The notes under the pieces: model-generated
Databases searched by the model: none
Told to the model about the DNA's origin: nothing
The model's input: the letters and a program-made list of their open reading frames with translations, nothing else
Shown: positions 16,764 to 26,666 of the stretch, one piece after another
Position numbering within the stretch: the first letter of the stretch is position 1
Layout of the letters: every line of letters starts with the position of its first letter
Assembly: GCA_029202485.1 (NCBI GenBank)
Contig: CP119313.1
Coordinates: 1,054,001-1,118,000, forward strand
Length of the DNA stretch: 64,000 nucleotides
Direction of reading: 5' to 3'
DNA from: Candidatus Pedobacter colombiensis
GTDB taxonomy: Bacteria > Bacteroidota > Bacteroidia > Sphingobacteriales > Sphingobacteriaceae
Translations under genes and position numbers: made by a program

Positions 16764-19700
16764 TTAGAAACTATATCTTAAGCCTAACTGCATTTGGTAA
16801 CGTGATGCAAAGAAATCTTTTGCATATGTACTTGTGTTGGCTTGATCAAATGTGTAATTAGGATAGGTTGTTGCTGATCCAGTTCCTGTAACTGCCTTCA
16901 AGCCTATGTTTGCCATAGAGTTATAAGTGTTTGGCGAGAAGTATTGAACTCCCCAATTTTTATTCAGCAAGTTGGTTAAGTTTACGATGTCATAAGTAAT
17001 CGTAAGCGATTGTTTTTTCGCACCATGACCAGCTACAAAGATGTCCTGAGAGAAACGGAAGTCGGCTTGTACATTCCAAGGAGTGCGTGCACCATTACGT
17101 TCTGTAAATTGACCCCTTCTTGTTGCTAAATATTTGTCACCATCAATAAAGGCATCAAAGGCAGCTGCCTGACCAGCATCGGTAATGAATTTACTTGTTT
17201 CGCCAACTTTAGGGATATACATTAAGCTTACGTTTTGTCCTGTTCCGTTAATGGTAGTGTTAAACAAACCATAAGAATATGGAGAGCCTGATTGTGCACT
17301 AAAGAACAATGAGAAGTTTGAAACATATTTATGTTGGCTATCCCATGCCAATTTGTAATTCACTGTAGAAACAATACGGTTACGGATATCAAAGTTAGAG
17401 AAAGCTAATCCAGGCTCATTAGGACTCAATGCCTGGTTTAACTGCCAGTTAGATTCCATTGAGTTACGGATACCGTTGGTAATGTCTTTAGATTGTCCGT
17501 AAGTATAAGCACCCATGATGTCTAATCCAAAAGGGAAGGATTTGCTCACCTGACCTGTTAAGCTGTAACGGTAACCTTGACTTGTGTTAGACAATAGATA
17601 AGCATTGGTGTATTTAGGATTGATCGATTGAGTGCCATTTACTTTTTGGTAGATAGGCTGTTGGTGATTTACATCGTAAGGGTAGTATATCACGGCATCT
17701 ACCAAGTTAACTTGTTGGAATTTAAGATCGTTGATTACTTTAGTGTAAATACCTTCTATAGTGAATTTCCACTGATCATCGGTTTTATAATCAAATGCTA
17801 AACTTGTTCTCCAGGTTTTAGGCATTTTAAAATTATTGTCAATCAGATCGACTTGAGTTGGACCATTTGCATCATTTACATTTACACCTTGTTTGGCTAC
17901 AAATCCGGCTTCTCCGTTTCCATTTAAAGCATCTTTAATTGGATCTGAGCCTGCAACAGGTCCGCCTCCTGGGTAGGTGTATTTTTTATCAAATCCACCA
18001 TAAGTTACGCCGTTGTTGTAGTAAGCATAACCTAACCATGCGAAAGGAACACGACCTGTAAACAATCCGCTACCACCGCGTAATATCGCTTTCTGATCGC
18101 CATTAATGTCGTAGTGAAAACCTACACGTGGCGAAACCTGTACTTGTCCAAGGAAATCGTTTTTAATGTCTTTTGGAAGGGTATAAGTATAGGTCGTACC
18201 ATAATTAGGATCAACCGGAGCATTAGTTGTTTTATCACTTAAAGGTTGTTTATTAGGCATGTCTGCCAAATCAAAACGGATGCCATAAGTCAATTTAAAC
18301 TTGTCGGTTACCTGGAATTGATCCTCACCATACAAACTAAACATGTTTATTTTAAACTCTGCAGGAGGGTTAGCCATGATGTTATCCCTTGAGTTGTCAG
18401 CGTAGTTAAAATTGGTACGAACACGATTTGGTTTGTTGGCCAAAAAGTCGGATACAGAGCCATAAGCTACACGGCCATTCCATGCATTTACAAAACCATA
18501 AGTAATGTTGTAAAGCTCGTTGTGTGTACCAAATGTAAAGGTGTGTTTGCCTTTGGTAAGGGTATAGTTGTCTGTAAATTCAAACGTTTTTTGCTTCATG
18601 TTAAAGATACTCGCTTCACGGTCAGTGCCTAGGAAGATGGTACCACCACGTGAGGTGATCTCAATTTGAGGAATAGCAGGGTTAGAAAGTGGATTTCTGA
18701 AATCGTGGATGTTTGAATAGCCAATAACTAAGCTATTGGAAGCATCATTAGAAAGCCTGCTTTTTAACTCTGCAACTGTAGAACTTTGATTGTTGGTTTG
18801 TTTATAATCGATACCACCAAACCTGAAGTTGGCCTGATCGCGCTCCAAATTGGTAGCTGTAGATCTAATGGTGTTGTTACGGATTGTTAACTGATTTTTA
18901 TCGTTAATGTTCCAATCTAAACGGTTAAAGAACTTGTTTGATTTAGAATAGATGTTATAATTGCCAGAAGCTCCCGGATCAATTCCATAATTGGTTTTCA
19001 TGTAATTGGTAATCTGGTTTGCTTCGTCAGCAGTAATTATTTTCATGTCCGGTGAACCTGCACCCAAAATCACAGGGTCCTGACGGCGGGTTAACTCTTC
19101 GTTGGTAAAGAAAAATAATTTGTCTTTAATGATTGGAAAGCCTACTCTGAAACCGGCTTGATAATCATGAAAAGCAGAAGGCTCTTTAGCGTTATCTCCA
19201 ATTTTGTTTCTGCCAATCATTGCTGCATTACGGCCATAACCATAAACAGATCCTGTTACATCATTTGATCCGGAACGGGTTACTGCATTCACACTACCTC
19301 CGGTAAAGTTTCCGATTTTTACATCGTAAGGGGCAAGTAATACTTGTACATCCTGTATGGCATCAAGAGAAACCGGATTGGTTCTTGTGCTGCTACCTGG
19401 CATACCTGAGCTACCACTTTGTCCACCTAAAGAAGGACTAAAGCCAATCGCATCGTTGTTAATAGCGCCGTCAATAGTTACGTTGTTGTATCTAAAGTTA
19501 GTACCTACAAAAGAGTTGTCTTTACTACCTTGTGGAGTTAAGCGGGTTACATCGGTTAAGCTGCGACTTACTGTAGGCATTGATTTGATCTGCTCTTCGC
19601 CGATATGTGTACCGGTACCTATTTTGGTTCCGCCACGTGCCCCGGCTATCACTACCTCGCCAAGTTGCATACCTTCGTCTTGTAACGTAAAGTCAAGTCG

Positions 19701-20021
19701 TTGGTCGACACCTAAACTTAAGTTGATGCTTTCTTTTTCTTGTTTGGTATAGCCGATATAGCTAACCGTGATTCTATATGGACCACCTGGGTTTAGGTTA
19801 TTTACCCGGTATGCACCTTCGGCACTTGTCATAGCACCATATCTTGTTCCTGTTGGTACATGTATAATCAATACACTTGCTCCGGGAACAGCGATACCTT
19901 TTGCATCGCGAACTTTTCCATTAACACTGGACGTGGTTACTTGCGCGTTTACTTGAAATGCCGCAAATACCAAAAACATCAGGATAATGCGGTGTAAATG
20001 AGTAGTAAAAATTTTTTTCAT
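16764..20021 (-). CDS. Oar-like TonB-dependent outer-membrane receptor with carboxypeptidase-like N-terminal domain
   Basis: A 1085-residue protein with a signal peptide (cleavage near QVNAQV). An N-terminal carboxypeptidase-regulatory-like beta-sandwich spans about 27-115 (SVNGKVRDAKGIAVPGASV). The plug domain (~120-250) has QDVQVLLAPYDVKIGNFTGGSVNAVTRSG, and a large beta-barrel ends in a terminal aromatic strand (LGLRYSF), as needed for BAM recognition. The Oar subgroup lacks an obvious SusD partner and none is encoded here, so this is not a classical SusC. Substrate unknown. It is transcribed alone with its own terminator; the 283 bp upstream hold no clear TAnnTTTG element. Confidence 0.9.
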   Translation of the reverse strand: MKKIFTTHLHRIILMFLVFAAFQVNAQVTTSSVNGKVRDAKGIAVPGASVLIIHVPTGTRYGAMTSAEGAYRVNNLNPGGPYRITVSYIGYTKQEKESINLSLGVDQRLDFTLQDEGMQLGEVVIAGARGGTKIGTGTHIGEEQIKSMPTVSRSLTDVTRLTPQGSKDNSFVGTNFRYNNVTIDGAINNDAIGFSPSLGGQSGSSGMPGSSTRTNPVSLDAIQDVQVLLAPYDVKIGNFTGGSVNAVTRSGSNDVTGSVYGYGRNAAMIGRNKIGDNAKEPSAFHDYQAGFRVGFPIIKDKLFFFTNEELTRRQDPVILGAGSPDMKIITADEANQITNYMKTNYGIDPGASGNYNIYSKSNKFFNRLDWNINDKNQLTIRNNTIRSTATNLERDQANFRFGGIDYKQTNNQSSTVAELKSRLSNDASNSLVIGYSNIHDFRNPLSNPAIPQIEITSRGGTIFLGTDREASIFNMKQKTFEFTDNYTLTKGKHTFTFGTHNELYNITYGFVNAWNGRVAYGSVSDFLANKPNRVRTNFNYADNSRDNIMANPPAEFKINMFSLYGEDQFQVTDKFKLTYGIRFDLADMPNKQPLSDKTTNAPVDPNYGTTYTYTLPKDIKNDFLGQVQVSPRVGFHYDINGDQKAILRGGSGLFTGRVPFAWLGYAYYNNGVTYGGFDKKYTYPGGGPVAGSDPIKDALNGNGEAGFVAKQGVNVNDANGPTQVDLIDNNFKMPKTWRTSLAFDYKTDDQWKFTIEGIYTKVINDLKFQQVNLVDAVIYYPYDVNHQQPIYQKVNGTQSINPKYTNAYLLSNTSQGYRYSLTGQVSKSFPFGLDIMGAYTYGQSKDITNGIRNSMESNWQLNQALSPNEPGLAFSNFDIRNRIVSTVNYKLAWDSQHKYVSNFSLFFSAQSGSPYSYGLFNTTINGTGQNVSLMYIPKVGETSKFITDAGQAAAFDAFIDGDKYLATRRGQFTERNGARTPWNVQADFRFSQDIFVAGHGAKKQSLTITYDIVNLTNLLNKNWGVQYFSPNTYNSMANIGLKAVTGTGSATTYPNYTFDQANTSTYAKDFFASRYQMQLGLRYSF

Positions 20022-20304
20022 TGCGTTGATCTTATTTTTCTACAAAAAAAGGGTCGCAACGTGATGTTAATATTAAGTTTACATTAATGTATGTTTGAAT
20101 TAACGATGTATTAAGATTTGATTAAAAAGGGGGTGAAAAGTGTGTTTTTTTAGCCAAATAGGGTTTTTTGGAGGGGAATCAGGTTTTCTGAAGATCAATT
20201 ATTTCCTAATTTTATGTTATATGAGTGTTAAATTTATGTTAACAGTCTCAGAATGGCATTATTGCGATTGAATTGTCTTGCTGAAAGGGCTGTGTTATAT
20301 GAGC

Positions 20305-21651
20305 TTAAAATGCCACGTGACCGCGAATACCGAATGCGTTTACAGGCCCTCTGTCTTTATTATATGCAGGGTTTTTTACAAATTGATAGTCTATGGTAAG
20401 CCAGAAACTTTTTGTTAGTTGGGCATTATAAAAGGTTTCCAGAATCATCTCATTCCCATAATTTAGTCTTCCGTCGCCGATAATGAACCCATATCCGCCA
20501 TCAGCAAGGAAAGTTCTGTGTGCCCTGGATATCCCATTGCTTACTGCCGCCAGCCCAAATACATCCTTGTTTCTTTTCCATTTGGATCCTATAAGGGATA
20601 GCCCCAGGCTAAAGGTATGATCGATTTCTGTAAATGCCCAGGTTACGTCTTTTCCATTATTCCATCCGGCTCTTCCAAAAATTCCGAGATCATTGGTCAG
20701 TTCCTGATCTCCACTAAAGCCAAATCCATATTTGCGGCCACCGTAAACGTTATTTTCAGCATTTCCTGATATTACGTTTAGAATAAATGTATTGTTGTCT
20801 CGAAGGGCTTGTATACCTTCTGCATAAGATGGGGCTTTAGAATAGGTATTGCTAACTAGTAAGCGCAATGAACCTGGTCTTTTGAAGATGTTTTTTCTTT
20901 CTACTTCAATGGTTTCAGAATGAGCCTTACTTAGCTTATACTCCAGGTTAGGGGCATTGGCGACGCGAGGCACAGCAACAGTTGATAAACGGAGTGCCCA
21001 GTCTGATTTTACAATTTCTACCACTAGTCCTATGGTGTATCCCCTGGTATTTGCAGGGTAATCCCAGGCTCCATTTGACATTAGTGCCCAGTTAAAAAAC
21101 TGACCTCTGGCATCGTGGCTGTATTTATTGTCATCATAAAAATCACTTATCGCAAATTTTCCGGCAGTGATGGTGATCCTGTTTTTGGGGATTTTACCTG
21201 CGATCTGGTTCCCATCATCTTCCAATTCTACATAATCAGTGTTTCCTAGTGGAAAATCCTGCTGAAAATAAGCTCGGGCAATAAATATTGATGGCTGTGG
21301 GTTCCCCACCCTATAGGTCTCTCCATTTAATGCTCCCGCCACACCAACAGCAGAGCTTAAACCTTTTCCACCAGACATTTCGGGATTAAAATATACGCCA
21401 GCCCCCTTCCAAAGTCTTCTACCCAAAAATAGGGTAGAGGTTATGCTTGTTGCAGCAATCTCTGCCGTATCAGCCAAACTATTTCTTCCACTATATAGTG
21501 CTTTAAAACCAGGGTGATATTGTGAGATTGCCGTAAATTGAAAGTGATAAGTCCAGTTGCTCTTTTTAACCGTATCAGTTTGTTGTGCCCTGGTAAATTG
21601 AGCATCGATAATTTGCGCCAGCAATAGTAGGCTTAGAGTCGTTATTTTCAT
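20305..21651 (-). CDS. OprB-family carbohydrate-type porin
   Basis: A 448-residue protein with a signal peptide ending near RAQQTD. The mature part is rich in alternating beta-strand patterns and shows OprB-like features: YHFQFTAISQYHPGFKALYSG early, ITITAGKFAISDFYDDN.Y.HDARGQFFNWALM in the middle, and a C-terminal GIRGHVAF strand. OprB porins let sugars cross the outer membrane; in Bacteroidota such porins often sit beside transporters. The gene starts 16 bp after mgtA on the same strand, so the two are probably co-transcribed, giving an outer-membrane pore linked with an inner-membrane Mg2+ pump (inference). Confidence 0.8.
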   Translation of the reverse strand: MKITTLSLLLLAQIIDAQFTRAQQTDTVKKSNWTYHFQFTAISQYHPGFKALYSGRNSLADTAEIAATSITSTLFLGRRLWKGAGVYFNPEMSGGKGLSSAVGVAGALNGETYRVGNPQPSIFIARAYFQQDFPLGNTDYVELEDDGNQIAGKIPKNRITITAGKFAISDFYDDNKYSHDARGQFFNWALMSNGAWDYPANTRGYTIGLVVEIVKSDWALRLSTVAVPRVANAPNLEYKLSKAHSETIEVERKNIFKRPGSLRLLVSNTYSKAPSYAEGIQALRDNNTFILNVISGNAENNVYGGRKYGFGFSGDQELTNDLGIFGRAGWNNGKDVTWAFTEIDHTFSLGLSLIGSKWKRNKDVFGLAAVSNGISRAHRTFLADGGYGFIIGDGRLNYGNEMILETFYNAQLTKSFWLTIDYQFVKNPAYNKDRGPVNAFGIRGHVAF

Positions 21652-21667
21652 TGGGATTTTTATAGGT

Positions 21668-24295
21668 TTAGAGCCATTGATTAAATCTTTTAATGAACCA
21701 GTTTTTAACAGTCTGAGTTAATAAACAGTAACTCAACAAAATTCCTACCAACCATGGAAAATAACTTAAAGGTAATGATTGTAATTTAAGTGTGGCAGCA
21801 AAAGGTGAAAAAGGTATTAAGATACCGATTACCATAATCAAACTGGTCAATGCAACAACGGGGGCTGCTGCCCAGCTTTGAATAAATGGTATTTTTCGGG
21901 TACGAATCATATGTACAATCAATGTTTGTGATAATAGCCCTTCTATAAACCAACCGGATTGAAACAAACTTTGGTGCTCAGGACTGTTTGCTTTAAAAAC
22001 AAAGTACATCAGGGCAAAAGTTGCATAATCAAAAATGGAACTGATAGGACCAATAAAAATCATGAATCTGCTGATCCCACGGGCATCCCACTTTTGTGGT
22101 TTTTCAATAAACTCTTTATCCATGCTATCCCATGGGATAGAAATTTGTGAAATGTCGTACAATAGATTTTGGATCAAAATCTGAATTGGCAGCATTGGCA
22201 AGAAAGGCAACAATGCGCTGGCACCTATCATGCTAAACATGTTTCCGAAATTGCTACTGGCCGTCATTTTTATATATTTAATGATGTTACCAAATGTACG
22301 GCGTCCGTAAATAACTCCTTTTCTAAGCACCATCAAGTCTTTTTCCAGTAAAATGATATCGGCATTTTCTTTGGCAATATCTACTGCAGTGTCTACAGAA
22401 ATGCCCACATCAGCATCTTTTAAGGCTGCAGCATCGTTGATACCATCACCCATAAAGCCTACGGTATGACCTTTTCTTTGGAGTAGTTTAACAACTCTTG
22501 ATTTTTGAATCGGGCTTAACTTAGCCAGGATGGTCATCTGGTCTATTTGTTCCAATAACTCCTCATCACTTAGTTTTTCCAGTTCAGATCCAAGCACAAT
22601 ATGGTTTACAGGAATACCCACATCTCTGCAGATTTTTTTGGTTACCACCTCATTGTCTCCTGTAAGTACTTTAATGCTTACGCCCAGTTTTTGTAAACTT
22701 TCTATTGCAGGTTTTGCAGATGGTTTTGCCGGGTCGAGAAAGCCGATAAAGCCAGTTAAAACCATATTTGATTCATCAGCAACGCCATAATTTAGGGGGC
22801 GTTGGTCGTACTCTTTGATGGCAACGAGTAGAACTCTTAAACCTTCTTCATTTAGTTTCCTGGAGGTATTTAGTACAATTTCACGCATTTTAGCATCCAT
22901 TGCTACTATTTTATCCTGCTCTATATGTAGTTGATGATCTTCTCCTGGTTCAAATGAATGGCTGCAAAGTTCAAGCATTTCCTCTACTGCGCCTTTGCAG
23001 ATCAACAGGTGTTTCCCATTTTTTTGTTGTAAGATTACACTCATTCTCCTGCGATGAAAATCGAAAGGGATCTCATCGAGTTTTTGATAATCTTCTTCCA
23101 CTTTTAGGTAGTCGTGTAATTCTATGTGCTCTAAAACAGCTACATCCAATAGATTTTTTAAGCCGGTTTGATGGTAGGAGTTAAGGTATGCCCATTTTAG
23201 TACTTCATCGTCCTGATCTCCCCAAACATTGAGGTGTCTTTCCAGTACAATTTTGTCCATGGTTAATGTACCTGTCTTATCAGTACACAGGATGTCCATA
23301 GCGCCAATGTTTTGAATGGCGTTTAATCGCTTAACAATTACTTTGGATTTGCTCATGTTTCTGGCTCCTTTAGCCAGATTGGCAGTTACAATCATTGGTA
23401 GCATTTCGGGAGTTAAGCCTACGGCTACAGAGATTCCAAAGAGTAAAGCATCCATCCAATCGCCTTTGGTAATGCCATTAATTAAGAAAACCAACGGTAC
23501 CATAACCAACATAAAGCGGATGAGCAACCAGCTTACTTTGTTCACACCTTTATCAAAACTGGTCTCAGCACGTTTGCCGGTCAGCGTTTTACCTAAGGCT
23601 CCAAAATAGGTTTGGCTACCTGTACAAACTACTACCGCCATTGCAGTGCCACTCACCACATTGGTGCCCATAAAGCAAATGTTATCGAGCTCTAATACTC
23701 CCTTTTGGTCGGTATCGGTAACTTCGGTATGTTTTTTCTCCACAGGAAAGGATTCGCCGGTTAACATTGCCTGACTGATAAACAAATCTTTAGATTGTAG
23801 GATTCTGCAGTCTGCCGGTACCATATCCCCAGCGCTTAACCAGATGATATCACCGGGTACCAATTCGCTGATCGCTATTTCTTTTTTTCCGGATGTTTTG
23901 CGCAATACTGTTGCCGTAGTTTTCACCATGCTTTTAAGCTGCTCTGCAGCATTGTTACTGGTAAATTCCTGCCAAAACCTCAGCAGTACACTTAGCAATA
24001 CCATCACAGCAACAACAATTACTGTTTTATAATCACGGTCTGCCGGATCAGCAAGTACCACATCCATGACAAAAGAAATGATAGCAAGGATAATTAATAC
24101 GGCAATAAATGGATTAAGAAAGGCTTGAAACAGTTGTATGTACCAGGATGGCGTTTTGTTGTGTTGTATTTCGTTTAAGCCGAATTGTTTTCTTTTGAGG
24201 TGGACGATGCGGCCTGTCAACCCTTCTTCATGGCTGTTCAGTAATGTTAAGCATTCCTGAATTTCTTTTTTTGCGACTTGTTGGATCAGTTTCAT
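21668..24295 (-). CDS. mgtA: P-type Mg2+-importing ATPase MgtA
   Basis: An 875-residue P3B-type ATPase that imports Mg2+ across the inner membrane. Visible motifs are TGES (about 179-182), the membrane ion-site helix with GLTPEMLPMI (~294-303), the phosphorylation motif DKTGTLT (Asp about 339) and GDGINDAAALKDADVGI near the hinge. Length and helices fit MgtA. I chose the ATG at 24295; an in-frame TTG at 24334 would add 13 residues that do not match the family and would read through a hairpin. The porin gene follows by 16 bp, and the sensor kinase gene lies upstream. Confidence 0.92.
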   Translation of the reverse strand: MKLIQQVAKKEIQECLTLLNSHEEGLTGRIVHLKRKQFGLNEIQHNKTPSWYIQLFQAFLNPFIAVLIILAIISFVMDVVLADPADRDYKTVIVVAVMVLLSVLLRFWQEFTSNNAAEQLKSMVKTTATVLRKTSGKKEIAISELVPGDIIWLSAGDMVPADCRILQSKDLFISQAMLTGESFPVEKKHTEVTDTDQKGVLELDNICFMGTNVVSGTAMAVVVCTGSQTYFGALGKTLTGKRAETSFDKGVNKVSWLLIRFMLVMVPLVFLINGITKGDWMDALLFGISVAVGLTPEMLPMIVTANLAKGARNMSKSKVIVKRLNAIQNIGAMDILCTDKTGTLTMDKIVLERHLNVWGDQDDEVLKWAYLNSYHQTGLKNLLDVAVLEHIELHDYLKVEEDYQKLDEIPFDFHRRRMSVILQQKNGKHLLICKGAVEEMLELCSHSFEPGEDHQLHIEQDKIVAMDAKMREIVLNTSRKLNEEGLRVLLVAIKEYDQRPLNYGVADESNMVLTGFIGFLDPAKPSAKPAIESLQKLGVSIKVLTGDNEVVTKKICRDVGIPVNHIVLGSELEKLSDEELLEQIDQMTILAKLSPIQKSRVVKLLQRKGHTVGFMGDGINDAAALKDADVGISVDTAVDIAKENADIILLEKDLMVLRKGVIYGRRTFGNIIKYIKMTASSNFGNMFSMIGASALLPFLPMLPIQILIQNLLYDISQISIPWDSMDKEFIEKPQKWDARGISRFMIFIGPISSIFDYATFALMYFVFKANSPEHQSLFQSGWFIEGLLSQTLIVHMIRTRKIPFIQSWAAAPVVALTSLIMVIGILIPFSPFAATLKLQSLPLSYFPWLVGILLSYCLLTQTVKNWFIKRFNQWL

Positions 24296-24302
24296 GATTG
24301 CG

Positions 24303-24326
24303 GCATTTTTCCTAACAGAAAAATGC
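24303..24326 (-). promoter_or_regulatory. Leader hairpin abutting the mgtA start codon
   Basis: GCATTTTTC (24303-24311) and GAAAAATGC (24318-24326) form a 9-bp stem with a 6-nt loop in the mgtA 5'-UTR, ending 7 nt before the ATG. The only AGGA-like purine stretch before the start lies inside it, so folding would hide the ribosome landing site. This is a candidate RNA control element. Confidence 0.5.
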
Positions 24327-24409
24327 GTGATCAATCTGCAGGGAGGTTAAAAAAATGTGATTTTGTTGTAATTCGGACCAGAATCCATTGTTTGTTTTTT
24401 AATGTGCGG

Positions 24410-24417
24410 CAAAAGTA
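24410..24417 (-). promoter_or_regulatory. -7 promoter element TACTTTTG upstream of mgtA
   Basis: An exact TAnnTTTG match on the minus strand, predicting a leader of about 105-110 nt for mgtA. This suggests mgtA can be transcribed independently of the upstream two-component genes. Confidence 0.5.
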
Positions 24418-24492
24418 TACATAAGCATTTCAAACCCAGGTTAGGGCAGGGTTAGAATTTTATTAGAAAATCATTAGAATTGATATGGTAGT

Positions 24493-25860
24493 TTATAGAT
24501 GTGGAAGTTCTATTGTGAAAACTGTGCCTTCATTTTGAACCGAAGAAACCCATATTTCACCTCCATGAAGGTCTACAATTTTTTTGCAGAGCGATAGGCC
24601 TATGCCGCTTCCATTTGCATATTTGTTATTTTCTCCCCGATAAAAGGGTTTGAATATGCGTGAGATCTCTTCTGTAGAAATACCAATTCCCTTATCCTGA
24701 AAACGGATAATGGTTTTATCTGCATGATAGGTAATGGCCACCACGCATTCTTTATCGTTCGAAAATTTGCAACCATTGTCCATTACGTTCATAAAGGCCA
24801 CGGTAAGCAAATATTCATTTCCTTTAATAGAGATAAAATCATCATCTTCAATTTCTTTTTCAAAGATCAGGTTGATTTTATAGGTTGGATTTTGATGAAG
24901 AAGCTGACTTCTTGAGTCCATTAAAACCTCGTCCAGTCGAACTGGCTTAAAACTAATTTCAGAAGGGTGGTAGCTGGCTTTGGCAAAGTCGAGTAAACTA
25001 TTGCAAAGTCGGGCTAGCTTCTGAGCATCTTCAATAGCATGGCTAATGGCTTCACGATAATCTGCAGGGGCGCGTTCTTTTTGAAGAGATAGTTCTAATT
25101 CGGCAAGCATGGTTGCTAAAGGGGTACGCAGCTCGTGAGAAATGCTGGAAACAAATTGCTTTTGAGTATCAAAAGAGTTTTCCAGACGATCGAGCATCTG
25201 ATTAAAGGTAATGGCAAGTTCTGCGATTTCATCTTTTCCATTGCCTTCATTTACCCTGGAGTCCAGACTTTTGGCATTGATCTCTTCGACCTTACTTACT
25301 AAGTCGGATACCGGTTTTAGTGCTTGTTTCGCAAAGAAGCGGCCGGTAATAAATAGTAAAATAATGGTAGACAAAAAGCCTATGAGTAAGGTGTATTTTA
25401 AAGTTCTGGAATTATTTAAGCCATAAATATCTTTTGCTGCAGCTGTAATCACATAGTCTTTTCCCTGATGACGAAATAGAAAACCGACCACTTGCAGGTC
25501 GGCCTGGTTGAACTTGATTTCTTTGTTTTTAACAATCTCATCAATCATTGCCCTGGTTTCTTTTACTTTATCGACTTTTACGGCATCGTGATAAAGCAGG
25601 TTAAATTGCGTATCGTAAATGGCGACTTCTTCAGGGTATAAGTCGCTGGCTGTTCTTTTATAAATGAGCTGAAGTACTTCGGGGGCTATTTTTGCATCGA
25701 GCAAGAGGTTGGCCTTAGTGATGGCCATTTTATGCAGTTCTTTATAATACTCATCTTCCCTGTTTTTACTATACGATAAATATACCGTAATGGCAAAAAC
25801 CAATAGGAGTGTGGCTATAATAGCCGTAAACAGTAAGGTTAATTTATTCCTGATCTTCAT
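24493..25860 (-). CDS. HAMP sensor histidine kinase
   Basis: A 455-residue membrane kinase: TM1 at 7-30, a periplasmic sensor of ~120 residues, TM2 at 154-172, HAMP at 175-228, HisKA with phospho-acceptor His in SSISHELRTP (H242), then HATPase_c with N-box NVMDNGCKFS, DKGIGIS and GSGIGLSLC. All catalytic boxes are present, so it should be active. The start codon overlaps the response-regulator stop (ATGA, 4 bp), so the pair is translationally coupled. mgtA lies 197 bp downstream on the same strand, which invites a PhoQ-like Mg2+ or envelope-stress role, but nothing in the sensor sequence proves it. Confidence 0.92.
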   Translation of the reverse strand: MKIRNKLTLLFTAIIATLLLVFAITVYLSYSKNREDEYYKELHKMAITKANLLLDAKIAPEVLQLIYKRTASDLYPEEVAIYDTQFNLLYHDAVKVDKVKETRAMIDEIVKNKEIKFNQADLQVVGFLFRHQGKDYVITAAAKDIYGLNNSRTLKYTLLIGFLSTIILLFITGRFFAKQALKPVSDLVSKVEEINAKSLDSRVNEGNGKDEIAELAITFNQMLDRLENSFDTQKQFVSSISHELRTPLATMLAELELSLQKERAPADYREAISHAIEDAQKLARLCNSLLDFAKASYHPSEISFKPVRLDEVLMDSRSQLLHQNPTYKINLIFEKEIEDDDFISIKGNEYLLTVAFMNVMDNGCKFSNDKECVVAITYHADKTIIRFQDKGIGISTEEISRIFKPFYRGENNKYANGSGIGLSLCKKIVDLHGGEIWVSSVQNEGTVFTIELPHL

Positions 25861-26537
25861 TCTGACTTAAATATAAAACCTTGTCCGGGTTTGGTATGGA
25901 TAAGTTTTGTGGCGAAATCTTTATCAATCTTTTTTCTCAGGTAATTGATGTAAACGTCGATAAAGTTTGTGCCTGTATCAAAATGTGCGTCCCACACTTT
26001 TTCGGCAATTTCTGTTCGTGGTAATACCCGTTCGCTATTGCGCATCATGTATTCGAGCAGCTTTAGCTCTTTTGGGGTGAGGCTAATTTCTGTTCCGGAA
26101 CGGGTCACAGTCTTTGTTTGGTTGTTCAGTTCCAGATCTGCATATTTTAAAATAAAGCCTTGGTTTTTTACGGCTGAGTTATTTCTTTTTAGCAGTGCCC
26201 TAATACGGACATGTAGCTCCCTCAACTCAAAAGGTTTTACCAGATAATCATCGGCTCCGGCATCAAAGCCTTCTACTTTATCATCAGTAGTACCTAAGGC
26301 GGTAAGCATAATGATCGGGATGAATGGATATACGGAACGGATTTCTTTACACAGATCCAATCCGTTTATTTTGGGCAAAATAATATCTGTAATGATCAGG
26401 TCGTACGGTTTTGATAGGGCAAGTTTCCTGCCCATCTCGCCGTCAAAGGCAAGTGTAACCCTAAAGTCTTGTTCTTCAAGTCCTCTTTTAATCAGGTCAG
26501 CTACCCTTTGCTCATCCTCTATAACCAATATTTCCAT
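25857..26537 (-). CDS. OmpR/PhoB-family response regulator
   Basis: A 226-residue regulator. The receiver domain (1-~120) has acidic residues E7/D8, phospho-acceptor Asp in DLIITDIILP (about D51), Thr in MLTA (79) and Lys in YLVKPF (about K101). The C-terminal winged-helix domain (~130-225) has LTPKELKLLEYMMRN and FIDVYINYLRKKID. It is the partner of the overlapping histidine kinase. The ATG follows a TAnnTTTG promoter by about 18 bp. Candidate targets are the pair itself and downstream mgtA (inference). Confidence 0.93.
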   Translation of the reverse strand: MEILVIEDEQRVADLIKRGLEEQDFRVTLAFDGEMGRKLALSKPYDLIITDIILPKINGLDLCKEIRSVYPFIPIIMLTALGTTDDKVEGFDAGADDYLVKPFELRELHVRIRALLKRNNSAVKNQGFILKYADLELNNQTKTVTRSGTEISLTPKELKLLEYMMRNSERVLPRTEIAEKVWDAHFDTGTNFIDVYINYLRKKIDKDFATKLIHTKPGQGFIFKSE

Positions 26538-26554
26538 CGTAAACAGATTTTTTA

Positions 26555-26562
26555 CAAATCTA
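26555..26562 (-). promoter_or_regulatory. -7 promoter element TAGATTTG of the two-component operon
   Basis: An exact TAnnTTTG match on the minus strand 18 bp before the response-regulator ATG at 26537. No -33 TTTG at the usual distance. Confidence 0.45.
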
Positions 26563-26632
26563 AAATTATAAAGTTAAATAGATTGATTTTCATCTTTTAT
26601 AGATAGAAGGCCATAGTACATGGTAAAATCCG

Positions 26633-26640
26633 TAAATTTG
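26633..26640 (+). promoter_or_regulatory. -7 promoter element TAAATTTG of the DEAD-like gene
   Basis: An exact TAnnTTTG match 26 bp before the GTG start at 26667, divergent from the two-component promoter. Confidence 0.45.
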
Positions 26641-26666
26641 CGAATTCATTAATTAATAAAGATACT

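Noticed and set aside
16764..21651. SusC/SusD polysaccharide utilisation locus
   Set aside because: The receiver of the substrate is an Oar-like TonB receptor without SusD, and the neighbouring porin is OprB-like; no SusD, SusE or glycosidase genes follow.
24296..24334. TTG at 24334 as mgtA start
   Set aside because: It would add 13 residues not seen in the family and read through the leader hairpin; the ATG at 24295 fits better.
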